NCBI GenBank assembly: GCA_963931865.1 | Contig: OZ007513.1 | Span: 5,860,808-5,924,807, forward strand | DNA from: Axinella damicornis | Taxonomy: Eukaryota > Porifera > Demospongiae > Axinellida > Axinellidae | Direction of reading: 5' to 3' | DNA length: 64,000 bases | Part shown: positions 11,515 to 22,198 of the stretch, piece after piece | Layout of the letters: each line of letters starts with the position of its first letter | Position numbering within the stretch: position 1 is the first letter of the stretch | The notes under the pieces: generated by a model | Seen by the model: only the letters and a program-made list of their open reading frames with translations | Told to the model about the DNA's origin: nothing | The model's database searches: none | Program-made: the position numbers and the translations under genes

Positions 11515-11665
11515 ACCCATGAAAGCACGAAAAGGGCCACACTTCAGAGATTTGATAATTATCCCAGGAATGCTGCATCCCCCAAATACAGGAGGATATC
11601 ATTCAGGTCCTGGGGATGGTGACGACATCATCACTGAATTAGCTTGAGTTACCATGCATAAACAG

Positions 11666-12075
11666 TAGCCTTGTACCCAGGCCCTCACGCAGAACGCGGA
11701 AGAGGGCCTGCATGGTGACACTTGGCAAAATTCCCGTATGTGCTGAGCTCAGCAGTCTTGATTTCGGGTAGGCGAATCACGTTCGTCCATTGCCAATTAC
11801 TGTGTAGCAATTACAGTCTTCACCCCGTGGAAAGTGTAGCCGTTTGATAAAACCGCTGTTCTAGCCTTCAAGACTCACCTCTGGTCGCTCCTTGGCAAGG
11901 ACTTGCTACTTAGCCATCACCAACAGCTACATGTACCTTCCGCGTGATTTCGAATGCATCCAAGTAAGGAATGTAATCGATTACGCAATTATGCTGACTG
12001 AGCACATACGGGAATTTTGGCGTGTGTCACCAGGCCCTCTTCCACGTTCCGCGTGAGGCCCTGGGTACAAGGCTA
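11666..12075 (-). mobile_element. MITE-like element, family D, full copy
   Basis: The element has imperfect inverted termini of about 85 bp: TAGCCTTGTACCCAGGCCCT at the left and AGGCCCTGGGTACAAGGCTA at the right, followed inward by TTCCCGTATGTGCTGAG and its counterpart. The interior matches the truncated copy at 4206-4516 in reverse orientation. About 410 bp, no coding capacity. Confidence 0.8.
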
Positions 12076-13552
12076 CATAAACAGCATTGTTTGGCAAAGG
12101 ACAAATTCGTTTTTTCAAGGCGACACCACAAGGGCTATAGTGGGATTCAAACCCAGGACAGATCTTCAGCTTGTGCCTCTCATTATAGTTGCTACTCGCC
12201 AATGAGAGGGAGCTTGTATTCAGCTGTGATCACACAGGCATATTATTAGGTTCATACAGGCCAGTAAGTTGACTTTGACCTTTGGACTCATTCTTCTGAA
12301 ATGCAATTGGACGGTGATCTCACCCAACATATGCTGCTCTAAACAGGTCGATGTAGTGTTATCATTTCACTACACTTACTCACGTTGAGGCAGTCCCACG
12401 CAGCTCGTCCATTAGCTGTATTCCACACCAGGCCCGCAGCCGAGGGGGGATGTTCACTGATTCATGCATCCTCAGATTCCGCCACCTATGATATGAAAGT
12501 GGGAGTGGCTACATCACCTTCATTCATTCAGCCCCTAGAGCCAACACTAGGCATACATGTATAGGTGTATAGACTAATAATCGCTGCCGCTGAGAGGGAT
12601 ACTACTTTCCACAAAAATGTTCCTTCACACAAACATATGCCACTATTTATAGCTACTTGATACAAAATGTGCCCAGCTTTTATCCCTGACCCTTTCAGTG
12701 AAAGGCTGGTCGCCAAGGGGAGGAGGGAAAATAAAGCAGTCATATAGCAGACAATGAGGTTCAGGCAGTAGTTGCACTCATGCAAGGTGGAAGCTAGCAA
12801 CTTCCTCTACTGCCTGTGAAGCGACAAGTGGGGTTTGGAGGGTGCTACGTATGTTCAGTCCCTATCACTGTTAGTCCTCCCAAGTTACTTGGGCAATCCC
12901 TTTGACTACATGCGATAATCGATTAGGTATCTCCTCCCTCCACCATACTTAGCACCACTGGTCCCGGGACTATCCAGGGACTACATGGCAGTTTGGGGAT
13001 TCTCTGAGACTACCTAACCCCCTGGGACCCCTCTGTCAGGGTATCCCAGAATGCCGGAATTACACCTGCAGTTCCAGGATTGTCTAGGGACGACTACACA
13101 ACTCCTGTGACCCCTTCTGTCAGAATGCCTGAGTTACACTGGAAGTCTAGGGAGTACCCACCTCCCAATACCCACTCCCCTCGGACCCCAAGACTTCATG
13201 GCAACCACTATAACACCTAGATGGACATAAAAACTGGACTAGAGCACGTACAGTGTACATGTACGTACATGTATGAACATGGGCTTGCTGAATGCTTGAA
13301 AATGTTGTTGCTGTTGGGGAAAGAATTCGTCCATTTGACTTTCCTGTCCAATTAGTTCATATGACATTGTGAGACTTTCAGCCTTGTCACTCCTGGCAAT
13401 GTCCCTTAGATAGGTGACCAGGTGCGAAATCATGGCTGTGTCAGGGATTGACTGAAGAAAGGCCTTGGTTGACACTGGGAGGGCTTGCCATTTCTGTCCA
13501 CTTTATCATAAATGGACCTAGAAACAAGCTGTCTCACCGTGTACACGTGGTT
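12076..13552. other. No gene seen; local imperfect duplication
   Basis: The stretch at about 12960-13170 is an imperfect tandem duplication (TCCAGGGACTACA, CTGTCAGGGTATCCCAGAATG and similar phrases recur). No credible coding frame is present. Confidence 0.4.
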
Positions 13553-13710
13553 TATTCCCATTTGGTCAATTCCCATTTGGTCAATTCCCACTTCATCAAT
13601 TTCACTTTGTCAATTCCCACTTTGTCAACTTCTCACTTTGTCAATTCCCACTTCGTCAACATTGACCAAGTGGGAATTGACGAATTGGGAATTGACAAAG
13701 TGGGAATTAA
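13553..13710. repeat. 15-bp minisatellite that flips orientation
   Basis: About seven units of the type TTCCCACTTTGTCAA run in one direction to about 13660. They are followed by about three units of the inverse type (TTGACAAAGTGGGAA). The block is thus a tandem array and a cruciform-capable palindrome at once. The overlapping frames at 13448-13733 are by-products. Confidence 0.85.
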
Positions 13711-14354
13711 TCTATACACCAAAACTTAGGTAAATATGGTATGCAAACCAAGTGTGCATAGTAGCTATAACACCATGGGTTGTGAGACTTATTTCTCCAT
13801 CAGTGTATGCTATCTTTATTCAGTCTATTTAGGCATTCATTGACAACTATATACATCTCTTTCGTCTGGGTGTCATGTGATCCTGCTTCAAGCTGGACTG
13901 CTGTGAGTTCCGTACGTAGGTGCTTGCTCTTCTTTGATGGTATCCACCAGTCGGTAGCTAGCTGTTGAGATGTCGCTGAATAGTGATTGACTTAAACTTG
14001 CTGTGCCATCCCTCCAAGTGACTGCTTGTTCTGCTCCCATCAAGCTCAAAGACACTACACATTGCATGAGAGAACTGCCCACCATCTGGCCAGCTAGGTG
14101 TTTTCGACATAGCTGAGAAGATCGCCCAAATGAGGGGTGTGCTCTGGGCATTTTTTGCTTGAGCTCAGAGCATTAGAGCATTAGATTGATACTTTCAATT
14201 CAGTCTCTCCTAACAACATTGCTGGATGCGACATCATGAACTCTCATGACACCTCAGGTTTTGTGGATTGTAAAATGGTTACACAAAAGGCCCAGGTACG
14301 TACATGTAATATTAACTTGGAGTAGCACTCCAACAAGACATGCACTTACTTTCG
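13711..14354. other. No gene seen
   Basis: No coding frame or repeat stands out. The 87-codon minus frame at 13888-14151 has no recognisable motif. Confidence 0.4.
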
Positions 14355-14620
14355 AGTGTGCTTCATTTGCTTTTCAACTCCATAGGATCAACACAATGTC
14401 AAGTCTTTGATCTTAGTAGCGAGATGTACTTCCGGAACATTGAATAGCAGGTGTGCTTCATTCCCTATTCCATTCCATAGGATCAATGAGGCCAAGTCTT
14501 TATACAACGAGATGTACTTCCGGAACAACATTCATTGAATAGCAGGTGTGCTTCATTCGCTATTACTCTCCATAAGATCAATACGGCCAAGTCTCTGATC
14601 TTTGAAGAAGATTTCGGAAC
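14355..14620 (+). repeat. Imperfect tandem repeat, about 95 bp, three copies
   Basis: The phrases GTGTGCTTCATT, CCATA.GATCAA.., AAGTCTTTGATC, GAGATGTACTTCCGGAACA and TTGAATAGCAG recur in order roughly three times. The last copy is truncated after AAGTCTCTGATC. Confidence 0.7.
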
Positions 14621-15027
14621 TTGAGAAAGAGTAGCTTGGGACCACCTGTACCTACACTGTAACAGAAAATATGCGCTTGTAAGTGAGCTGCACTTAATAA
14701 CACATAACTACGGATGGAACGGCTATACAAACCACAATTCACAAAATGAGGGACCGATATCAAGATCACACTTGCTGAAACACATACAGGGAGGAAGGGT
14801 ATAGACAGGTCCCATGGAATGCTACGTATTATGCATACAATGCGTTTGGGTAAATAGCAGGATACCTATAAATCGATCGACCCGCTTGTTGCTCCATTCA
14901 ACATGTCAAACAATATTTTCCATATCATAGCAACCACAAAGCCCGGTGAGAAATTGGGGGATTGAATAAGTGCGCCAGGGTCTGGATTTGAAATCTCAAG
15001 GTGGGTGGGGGCCAAATGACAGCAATG

Positions 15028-15512
15028 GTCAACATGGTAAGTTCTAAAGCGCAAATGTACAGGGAAAGCCTGGGAACGAGGCTAGTCCTAACACAGTTGT
15101 GACACCATATGCAGAACCTCTAGGTACAAAATTGAGAGCTGAGACTGGGGTCGCAACCTGTGGCAATCCAAAAACTGTCTGAGACAGTATGACCGCGACC
15201 AACCACAGCAGGTGACCATTCTTGCAGGCAAGACATTCAATCGCGCGGAGGGAGGGGGAAAGAACGTCTGGTCAACATAGTAAGTTCTAAAGCGCAAATG
15301 CACAGGGAAAGCCTGGGAACGAGGCTACTCCTAACACAGTTGTAACACCATATGCAGAACCTTAGGTACAAAATTGAGAGCTGAGACTGGGGTCGCAACC
15401 TGTGGCAATCCAAAAACTGTCTGAGACAGTATGACCGCGACCACAGCAGGTGACTATTCTTGCAGGCAAGACATTCAATCGTGCGGAGGGAAGGGGAAAG
15501 AACGTCTGGTCA
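15028..15512 (+). repeat. Tandem duplication, 243-bp period, two copies
   Basis: Copy 1 is 15028-15270 and copy 2 is 15271-15512. They are almost identical, differing by a few substitutions and short indels. Each begins GTCAACAT.GTAAGTTCTAAA, contains the GCCTGGGAACGAGGCTA motif seen elsewhere in the window, and contains a short hairpin (ACTGTCTGAGACAGT). The high similarity implies a recent duplication or gene conversion. Confidence 0.9.
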
Positions 15513-15871
15513 CTATAAACACGTTTCCGTTGCACTGACGAATTTAAAATGTGTCGTCATATAAAATGTCACCAGGAAGTAACACAACTGCAGAGTCTGA
15601 ACTGCTGTACTACGACATCGGTAATCCACAAGTCAGGCGTTGCATGTTGGTTGTGCTGATCGCTTGCAACTGTAACGGACATTAAGTTCAAATTCGGTTT
15701 TTTTTTCTATGACAAAGCTACAAATAAAATGTACAAGGACGTGCGAATAGCAGATATGACTGCTAACGCGGAACACACACACTGAACTATGATATCTTAG
15801 ACCTACAATAAAGGAGTCACAGAAAACGGAGCTCTCATAGCACATTTGACAACGCAATCCGAGATAGCTCT

Positions 15872-16125
15872 AGGGGTGGTCGCTCCAATATGTGCCATAC
15901 TTAGAGCCGCGACCGGGGTCACAATCTGTTACCGTCCAAAAGCTGCAAATGACTGCGTGACAGCGCTGTTAAACTGCCGGTGACCCTGTGACTGTCGCAA
16001 AAATCCACCGTGACTGCGTGACTTTTTGGTAGTATACGGAGTAATACGGTAAGCCACACCTACATCCACCGTATACGGGGTCGCAGCTCTAAGTACAGTG
16101 CTTATTGGCATGACCACCCCTTGTA
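15872..16125 (+). mobile_element. MITE-like element, family C copy 2
   Basis: Inverted termini: AGGGGTGGTC..CCATACTTAGAGCCGCGAC at the left and GTCGCAGCTCTAAGTACAG..GACCACCCCT at the right. The interior matches the reverse complement of 3098-3345. It includes a GTATACGG..CCGTATAC inner palindrome. No coding capacity. Confidence 0.8.
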
Positions 16126-16985
16126 GCTTGAGGGCCATCAGAAGAAGGGTCAGATTTCTGAGCCATACAATTCAGAGACTGTCACTGGACGGATGTGAGG
16201 AGGAACCTTAGCTTCCAGCATGGTGGTAAGGATGCTCCATCCTTCTTGCACTTGCGTCTAACTACACTCCATTTTTGATTGGTCTCTGGGCTTGAGTAGG
16301 AGTCTACCTTGATGGAGTGCTGGGCATTTATTGGAGACCAATGACGACCCATGCTTGACCGTGATGGTGACTTTGAGGCTACTGATGATGTTCTTGTGAC
16401 TTTTGCACAGGAGTAATTAGTCTCGCGGGCCAGCCTCTCGTCACACCCACTAAAGGATAATTTACTGTAGTGATCAGCGTTGAAGTACCCCACATGACTT
16501 ATATAACTATATCCTCCTTGCAAAGGCGCTAGTCTAATAAAAGGGGGGGGGGGGGGGGGAGAATTTGGGCGTAAAATGATGTAATGAATCGCACCTTAGA
16601 GAACTTCTGGTCACCGTAGCCTCGCTGTAGAATTTCTCACGCTCCGTTAGCCACCATTGCTTTGTACTTGTAATTGTGTGGACATGCCGACATCCTACAC
16701 AGTTATGACGTCACAGACGTGTGCATTAATTGCAGCAGGAGCTCATAAGCTCCTGATTGCAGCAAGCCGAAAAATACTATGGGTGCCTCCTGACAGCTAG
16801 CCTGAGCCTGTGTACAATCCTAAAGGACGATCTCCACAAGGAGACCTGCGGCATCATTCCGAAAAATATGAGTTGCCCTTGCTACCACTGTACCAGTGGC
16901 ACATGAAAGTACGAGCCCTATCCATGTACACAATTACAGTCATTCCGCGCCGCCAACGTAACGGAAGTCAATATAAATTTGTATT
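16126..16985. other. No gene seen; poly-G tract
   Basis: A 17-base G run lies at about 16543-16559. The 113-codon minus frame at 16182-16523 has no recognisable domain. Confidence 0.4.
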
Positions 16986-16989
16986 ATTT

Positions 16990-17154
16990 TATCTTTGTGA
17001 TGACGTCACAAGCTCGGGTAAAGCGTACCTTCAGTGGGCACAGACAGTCAAGACAGTGCTCGACAAAGCAGGGTTTTCCCATATCTGGAACAACCCAGAG
17101 AGAAAGGTGCAGGATTGGAAAACTATGATTTGTAGATTATACGCGACTAGATAA
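16990..17154 (+). pseudogene. Possible non-LTR retroelement fragment
   Basis: The last 50 or so codons of an open frame contain a QWAQTVKTVLDKAGFSHIW segment. From memory this resembles segments found near the ends of LINE-type polyproteins (a WAxxVKxxLxxxGFxxIW pattern). The upstream part of the frame (from 16810) does not look related. It is a short relic at best and the call is tentative. Confidence 0.3.
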
Positions 17155-17372
17155 GTAATAGAATAATGTATTACAGCTATGGCCAAGTAGCGAATATTTC
17201 TAGTATACTTTACCAAGTTTAACGGCAGGAAGCACACAGGAAGAAGTCCTAGCTAGAGGTTTGGCTAGTGGATAATTAATATTAATTTGGATAGTTATGC
17301 AAGTTAGCCAGTGTTCGCTGCGCATGCAAGTGATAATTACTGTGACCATGATACTGCCGCATTGACAAGGCA

Positions 17373-18225
17373 CCTATTCATCCAAGTTGTCCTACTTGAC
17401 TGCAACTTGTGGTACAACTTGAATGTAACTATTGGCTGGTCAAGGTGAGTCTCTACTATAACAAGCCAAAGCTATGTATCACTAGACACATTCTTGAGTT
17501 GCTACTGGAGTTGCTACTATAATAATCATGCATAGAACACACAGCTTGGCTACTTCGTAACATTTCAGGCTACCTATTCGTCCAAGTTGTCCTAGTTGAG
17601 TGCAGCTTGTGGTGCAACTTGAATGTAACTATTGGCTGGTAAAGGTGAGTCTCTACTATAACAAGCCAAAGCTATGTATCACTAGACACATCCTTGAGTT
17701 GCTACTGGAGTTGCTATAGTATAATAATCATGCATAGAACTCACACAGCTTGGCTACTTCGTAACATTGTCAAGCTACCTAATCATCCAAGTTGTCCTAG
17801 TTGAGTGCAGCTTGTGGTGCAACTTGAGTATAACTATTGGTAGGTTGAGGTGAGTTGCTACTAGAGTTGCTACTAGAATACATGCACAATGGTCATAGAA
17901 CTATAGAACACACACAGCTTAGCTACCATAAAATTATAAGTACACACTTTGTTGAGTTGCCATGGCAATGATACACATTGACAAGGCTAGTACCTATTCA
18001 TCCAAGTTGTCCTAGTAGAGTGCAGCTTGTAGTCCAACTAGAGTGTAACTATTGGTAGTTGGAGGTGAGCCTCAAGTATGCTAAACCATAGCATATATTA
18101 TACACTGTTGAGTTGCTAACATTAATAAGCTTCATGCTAGTACCTAGTCATCCAAGTTGTCCTAGTAGAGTGCAGCTAGTAGTACAACTAGAGTGTAACT
18201 AGCATCAAGTAGAGGGTGAGGTCTA
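17373..18225 (+). repeat. Five tandem exon-like units, about 150-215 bp
   Basis: Units begin near 17373, 17573, 17778, 17993 and 18143. Each holds a conserved core of about 75 bp around CCAAGTTGTCCTAGT and TGTAACTATTGG. In four of the five it is followed directly by GTGAG, a good splice donor; unit 2 is also preceded by TTTCAG. In units 1 and 3 one frame stays open across the core (read QVVL.. ..NL.VTIG). Units 2, 4 and 5 carry stops in it. The core also folds on itself (CAAGTTGT against ACAACTTG). It could be a duplicated non-coding exon or a decaying repeat exon. Confidence 0.6.
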
Positions 18226-18845
18226 CTAGAGTATAATAAAGTGTGTATAGGCCTTGCTATTGTTGAAAGAAGCCCTACAAGTGCACAGTCTTCAATTAGT
18301 ATTCATTGTTTGTAGTTTCATGCATGAACAGATCAACACAGTCAAAGTTTAAGTCAAAGTTTAAGTTTATGCATTTTAAAGAAGGTAGTTTAAGCGGCCA
18401 TGGATGGAGGTCTGAACTGCCTTCGTTGTTAATTGCTATGGTAACCAGATGATTGCAGAGATGCTGCATCATGTTGTGCAATTGGTGGTGTAGCTACCAT
18501 AACTGTAACAGATAGTTTTGTCACTTGCTTGTACAAATTAAGTTGATTAATGTCATGATTGTACATTTGCTGCAGGAAGAAGAATGACTGTATGGCTGAG
18601 CACGGCCAGGATGAATTCAGTAGCTATATATAGCTGAGTTTGATGTAGATGTGAAGTGACTCAATGGATTATAACTTGCTGTAGCTAAGAAGAATGACTA
18701 TAATAGGTATGGCTGAATTACAATAATTATCTTTACCAAGAATGCAGTAGCCAAGTTTGAAGTGACTCAATGGATATAAGTGGTATATGAATGGATTGCC
18801 CATGGGGTGAATAATAAAGAAGAGTTGACCATGCATGTATTGAGC
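18226..18845. other. No gene seen; local duplication
   Basis: AT-rich. Phrases AAGAAGAATGACT, ATGGCTGA and GAAGTGACTCAATGGAT recur at about 18580-18670 and 18690-18780, an imperfect local duplication. It lies just 3' of the minus-strand gene at 18849-20325. Confidence 0.5.
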
Positions 18846-18848
18846 CTA

Positions 18849-20325
18849 AGATGTAGATGGAAAAGTACTGTCATAAGTTTGTGGTGTTAGTTTTAGCTTC
18901 TTAAGGCGGTTCTTTGTGGGTTCTGGAAGGTCTTGGTATCGTCGTTTGCGGATAACTGTGGTTGTTCGGTTGTTTTGCGTAACTATTTGCTGCATGTCAC
19001 CAAACCCAAATGTAGCAGCTAAATTGAGGAGGTTTTGAGCGTTCATAGTTGGCTGTGCAATCCCCTTCTGAGAGATGACATAAGCCCGCACAATTCCTTC
19101 CGGTGAACTAACTGTTCCTAGCACTTTGGATAGTCGACGGACATCAGAAGGTGTTAAACTGTCTATCTCATCTTGATGTTTTCCAAGCATAACAATTTTT
19201 TGGTTGCAGAGGCTTGTAAGGATTTACTCGGCCACTTCGACAGCTTTCACACTAATCGAGCTTGACCAGGAAGGTGGTCGTGGTAGCCTTGCAATTTCAG
19301 TTTGGGTCTGCGAACTGCAGGTAGTAGAATCTGGTAAATTTCCGAGATATTCAATGGCTTGTTCAAGTGCATACAAGATCATTGCCAAGCGAGCCATTTA
19401 TCCTTTGGCTTTGGACAAAATGCCTTGGATGTCTTCATCATCAGCTGCTTGCTTTCGATCAACCAGCGAGTCATGACCAGATTCAAAAGCAGTATATGCA
19501 TCCCCTTCAAGGGTGTACTCCACCTGTTTGTTGTGCACTAGTTGCAGTATAGCATATATGTTTGAAAGCTTCGGGACGCTGTCGGGGATTGGCACTTTAA
19601 GCTCCCTCAAGTATACTTCTCTCTCCGGTGGAAAGTCGAAAAGCTGGCGGTCGTTGAAACCGTCAGCATCTGACGACAGCAGCATCTTCTCAACAAATGC
19701 AGGCTGGATGAACCCTGTCAATGTATAGTAGACCACAATGCAGTTACTCGAATGTTAATGCAACTCGCTGATTAGGTATAATAATAATATTATCATGCAG
19801 AAATCGCAAGGTGCCGATTTGCTTGCCGAATTAACACCATGCATGCATGCGCATTCGGATACAAGCACACTGATTATGATTCTTACCTGTAACGTTGAAA
19901 GCAGTTTGATCAAGGACTGCAGTATATGATCTGTAGTTCCGAGCCCAAGCACCTCCACCATTTAGACTAATTAAAGTTTTCCTGTCCATGGTTGAATTCG
20001 AGTGCTTGAAAAGGTCCAGCTGTGCGTACAAAGAACTTATTTCATCGAACAATCCCAGAATCTGCCCTCCGTTGCGTTTCATAACGCTGTGCAATTCTTC
20101 GAAACTGAAATGATCAATCATCAGCTGCGGCGGAGTAGACGGTTTGGCTGCGTCTTGCGAAGATTGCCACTGTTTCTGGAGCTGCTTTTCGAGATCTTCG
20201 ATGGGTGCGCGGAGACGTCTCAGAGCAGCAGTTTTTTTCTCTCCTTTCTTGGCAGCAACTACAAACCACAAAATAGCAGGTTCGGTCCACTCCGCGTTGA
20301 CACAGACACGAGCGTTTATGCCCAT
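18849..20325 (-). pseudogene. DUF3987-like (helicase/primase-related) gene, broken
   Basis: The coding parts are about 20325-19888 and 19714-18849 on minus, split by a 173-bp intron with GTAAG donor and TTGACAG acceptor. The protein has an NTP-binding-like segment (VVAAKKGEKKTAAL), then LGLFDEISSLYAQLDLF (acidic DE after hydrophobics), then GGGAWARNYRSY, then GFIQPAFVEKML with DGFNDRQLFDFPPE. This order matches my memory of DUF3987 proteins, which are related to plasmid and phage replicative ATPases. Two in-frame TAA codons interrupt exon 2 (after ILSKAKG, near 19397, and after VEVAE, near 19223), although the frame resumes coherently after each. The 5' end is also unclear: a start at 20395 (MASNSLKEKL) is out of frame with the rest. 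These breaks suggest a recent pseudogene, or introns I have not placed. It is divergently arranged with the gene at 20710. Confidence 0.55.
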
Positions 20326-20506
20326 GAAGGATGCAGCAACGGTGAGGAGTGGAGTTAGCAGTGGTTAACTTCTCTTTCAGTGAATTTGATGCCATCTTTG
20401 AGATTTCAAAGTCAGTCGAGAGTCGAGATTCCTATTTCTGTTAGAAGGCCCCTCGTTGCTGTGTATTTATAGGCATCGTTTAGCGGAAAATGGTTGGTAT
20501 AATGAA

Positions 20507-20633
20507 GTGGATATTTGTCCGGTAGGAAGTATAGGGCGATGGGTTTGGGTATATTACAGGGCCGGTTCTGGATAAACGCGCGTTTCCGGTACTTATATCT
20601 ACAGTATGTACTTCCTGCCGGACCAATATCCAC
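20507..20633. repeat. Inverted repeat between two divergent genes
   Basis: The left arm GTGGATATTTGTCCGGTAGG (20507 on) is mirrored by CCTGCCGGACCAATATCCAC ending at 20633. Arms are about 28 bp with three differences and enclose about 70 bp. It lies between the minus gene starting near 20325-20395 and the plus gene starting at 20710. It may be a small MITE or a shared control region. Confidence 0.7.
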
Positions 20634-20709
20634 GTCTTAATCCTATAAAGTGGTTAGACGTTACGATTTTAAAGCGATATCAGTCCATTGCAATAGCATT
20701 ATTTGTAAC

Positions 20710-21375
20710 ATGGCATCGACCACAGGTGAAGATCAAACTCTGTTCAACAATATTCCGGTTTGTTACTTCGACGCAAGGAAGTACTGCTACGCCAATGGAG
20801 ATGAGATTACAGAGGACCCCGAAGCTGTCACCAAAATCGAGTACGAAATGCGCAAGTTTGAGTACGCCATTGAGATCGCAAATGTTACGAAATCGGGCAT
20901 TTACCTTGTTGGAGAATTCGTCGGTGATGTCCTCGTAACTCGCGCCGGGATTAGAGGAGTACGTTCCTACTATGGTAGACCCGAAGTGAAAGTGGAAGTT
21001 CTGGTGAGGAAAGGGAATGCATGCAGTTCAGATGAAACGATTAAAGCCTTGCAGCACTGGCAATTATTACGAACGAACACAAGTGCTTCACGTATGGACG
21101 ACTACGTGGATTTGGGCCGTTTCGTCCATATTCGGGCTCATCCAGGATACTGCCTGGAAGCTATAATAACAGTCAAAGGGGATGTTGTTGTAAAAGATTT
21201 GGAGGTATTTATCCGTGTGCAATGTACAGAAAGGGTGGGTGGTGCGTACGATCATCCATCGTGGTCTCCCAAGAATGTGGCAAGGGGAGATGCCATCAAA
21301 TCGGAGAAGAAATACAGCAAGTATAAATATCCTGACGATCGCGAAGATGTGGTTACTCGCAGCCTGTTCAATTAA
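20710..21375 (+). CDS. Hypothetical protein, 221 aa
   Basis: An intact single-exon frame starting MASTTGEDQTLFNNIP and ending ..VVTRSLFN at a TAA. I prefer the ATG at 20710 over the upstream one at 20650, because the extra 20 residues lie next to the inverted repeat and look non-coding. The protein is mixed charge, has no signal peptide or membrane segment, and has a YEMRKFEYAIEIANVTKSGI segment suggesting alternating beta strands. I do not recognise the family. It lies between the DUF3987-like gene (divergent) and the KDZ transposase (same strand, 0.8 kb downstream), so it may be a cargo gene of one mobile element. That is inference from position only. An unbroken frame among decayed neighbours argues for recent function. 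Confidence 0.65.
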   Translation: MASTTGEDQTLFNNIPVCYFDARKYCYANGDEITEDPEAVTKIEYEMRKFEYAIEIANVTKSGIYLVGEFVGDVLVTRAGIRGVRSYYGRPEVKVEVLVRKGNACSSDETIKALQHWQLLRTNTSASRMDDYVDLGRFVHIRAHPGYCLEAIITVKGDVVVKDLEVFIRVQCTERVGGAYDHPSWSPKNVARGDAIKSEKKYSKYKYPDDREDVVTRSLFN

Positions 21376-22198
21376 AGATGTCCAGCTGCGTGCATGAACT
21401 ATTCTACTACTCTACATTGGTGATTAACGTTGTGATGGATTAGGCCTTTATGAATGCCCCTATACTACTCTTCTATTCTTACAGTCACCTAGCTATTATT
21501 CTTTTTGCCATACTGGCACATCTATAATTATGCAGAGAACTTGAATGCAAAATAGCAAAGCGAGTCACGGGAGACCATGCATGTGGACAATGCGATTTTG
21601 TCCCCAGTAGCTAACTACTGCATGCAGTCTGGGATGAGACTACATACAAGCGTAATTGTCTATACATATTACATGAACACGTTCCCAGGCCGTTTATCCA
21701 GCGCGTGTATCGCTTCCAGTATAACGCGCGATACTAAAGCGATCCGTGCTGGGTCTGGGACCGAGACTAATGGCATAAAAGTAAGTTGGCATAATTTTAG
21801 GTGCCTATTATCAATAGGATACCTATAGGTGATGTAAGGCTGCATTGGGCACCAAAGGCAATAATATGAATCACACGGGCATGCATTATGCATGTACGCA
21901 TACTAGTCTCGTCCACGCGCCTCGCCGGTGGGCGTGGACGCCGGCAGCGGACGGTGGCAATTCCTATATGCGCGTTCGGAATTCACTATCTGCACTCAAG
22001 CGCCCATAAGCAGTAAAGTGCTCTATAAATGTTAAATCTCGGTTTCGGCAAAATGAGTGGTTTGTGCTGAGAAACTAGGGCCATGCACCTACGCGGAAAC
22101 GGAAGATCGGCGGAACAGACTGAAACAGAGTATATACAGGCCTGCATGTGCAAGTCAAGCATAATTTACTAATATACTCTTGGTGCGCTATACAAGTG
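21376..22198. other. Intergenic; hairpin relic
   Basis: It separates the orphan CDS and the transposase. An imperfect hairpin relic near 21685-21770 combines CGTTCCCAGGCC and GGGTCTGGGACCGAGACTA, end motifs seen in several short elements of this window. A GC-rich block lies at 21905-21950. No gene is seen. Confidence 0.5.

Noticed and set aside
12125..12205. tRNA-derived SINE on minus (GGTTTGAATCC B-box-like motif)
   Set aside because: The B-box-like motif is good but the A box is poor, no cloverleaf forms, and no second copy was found in the window.
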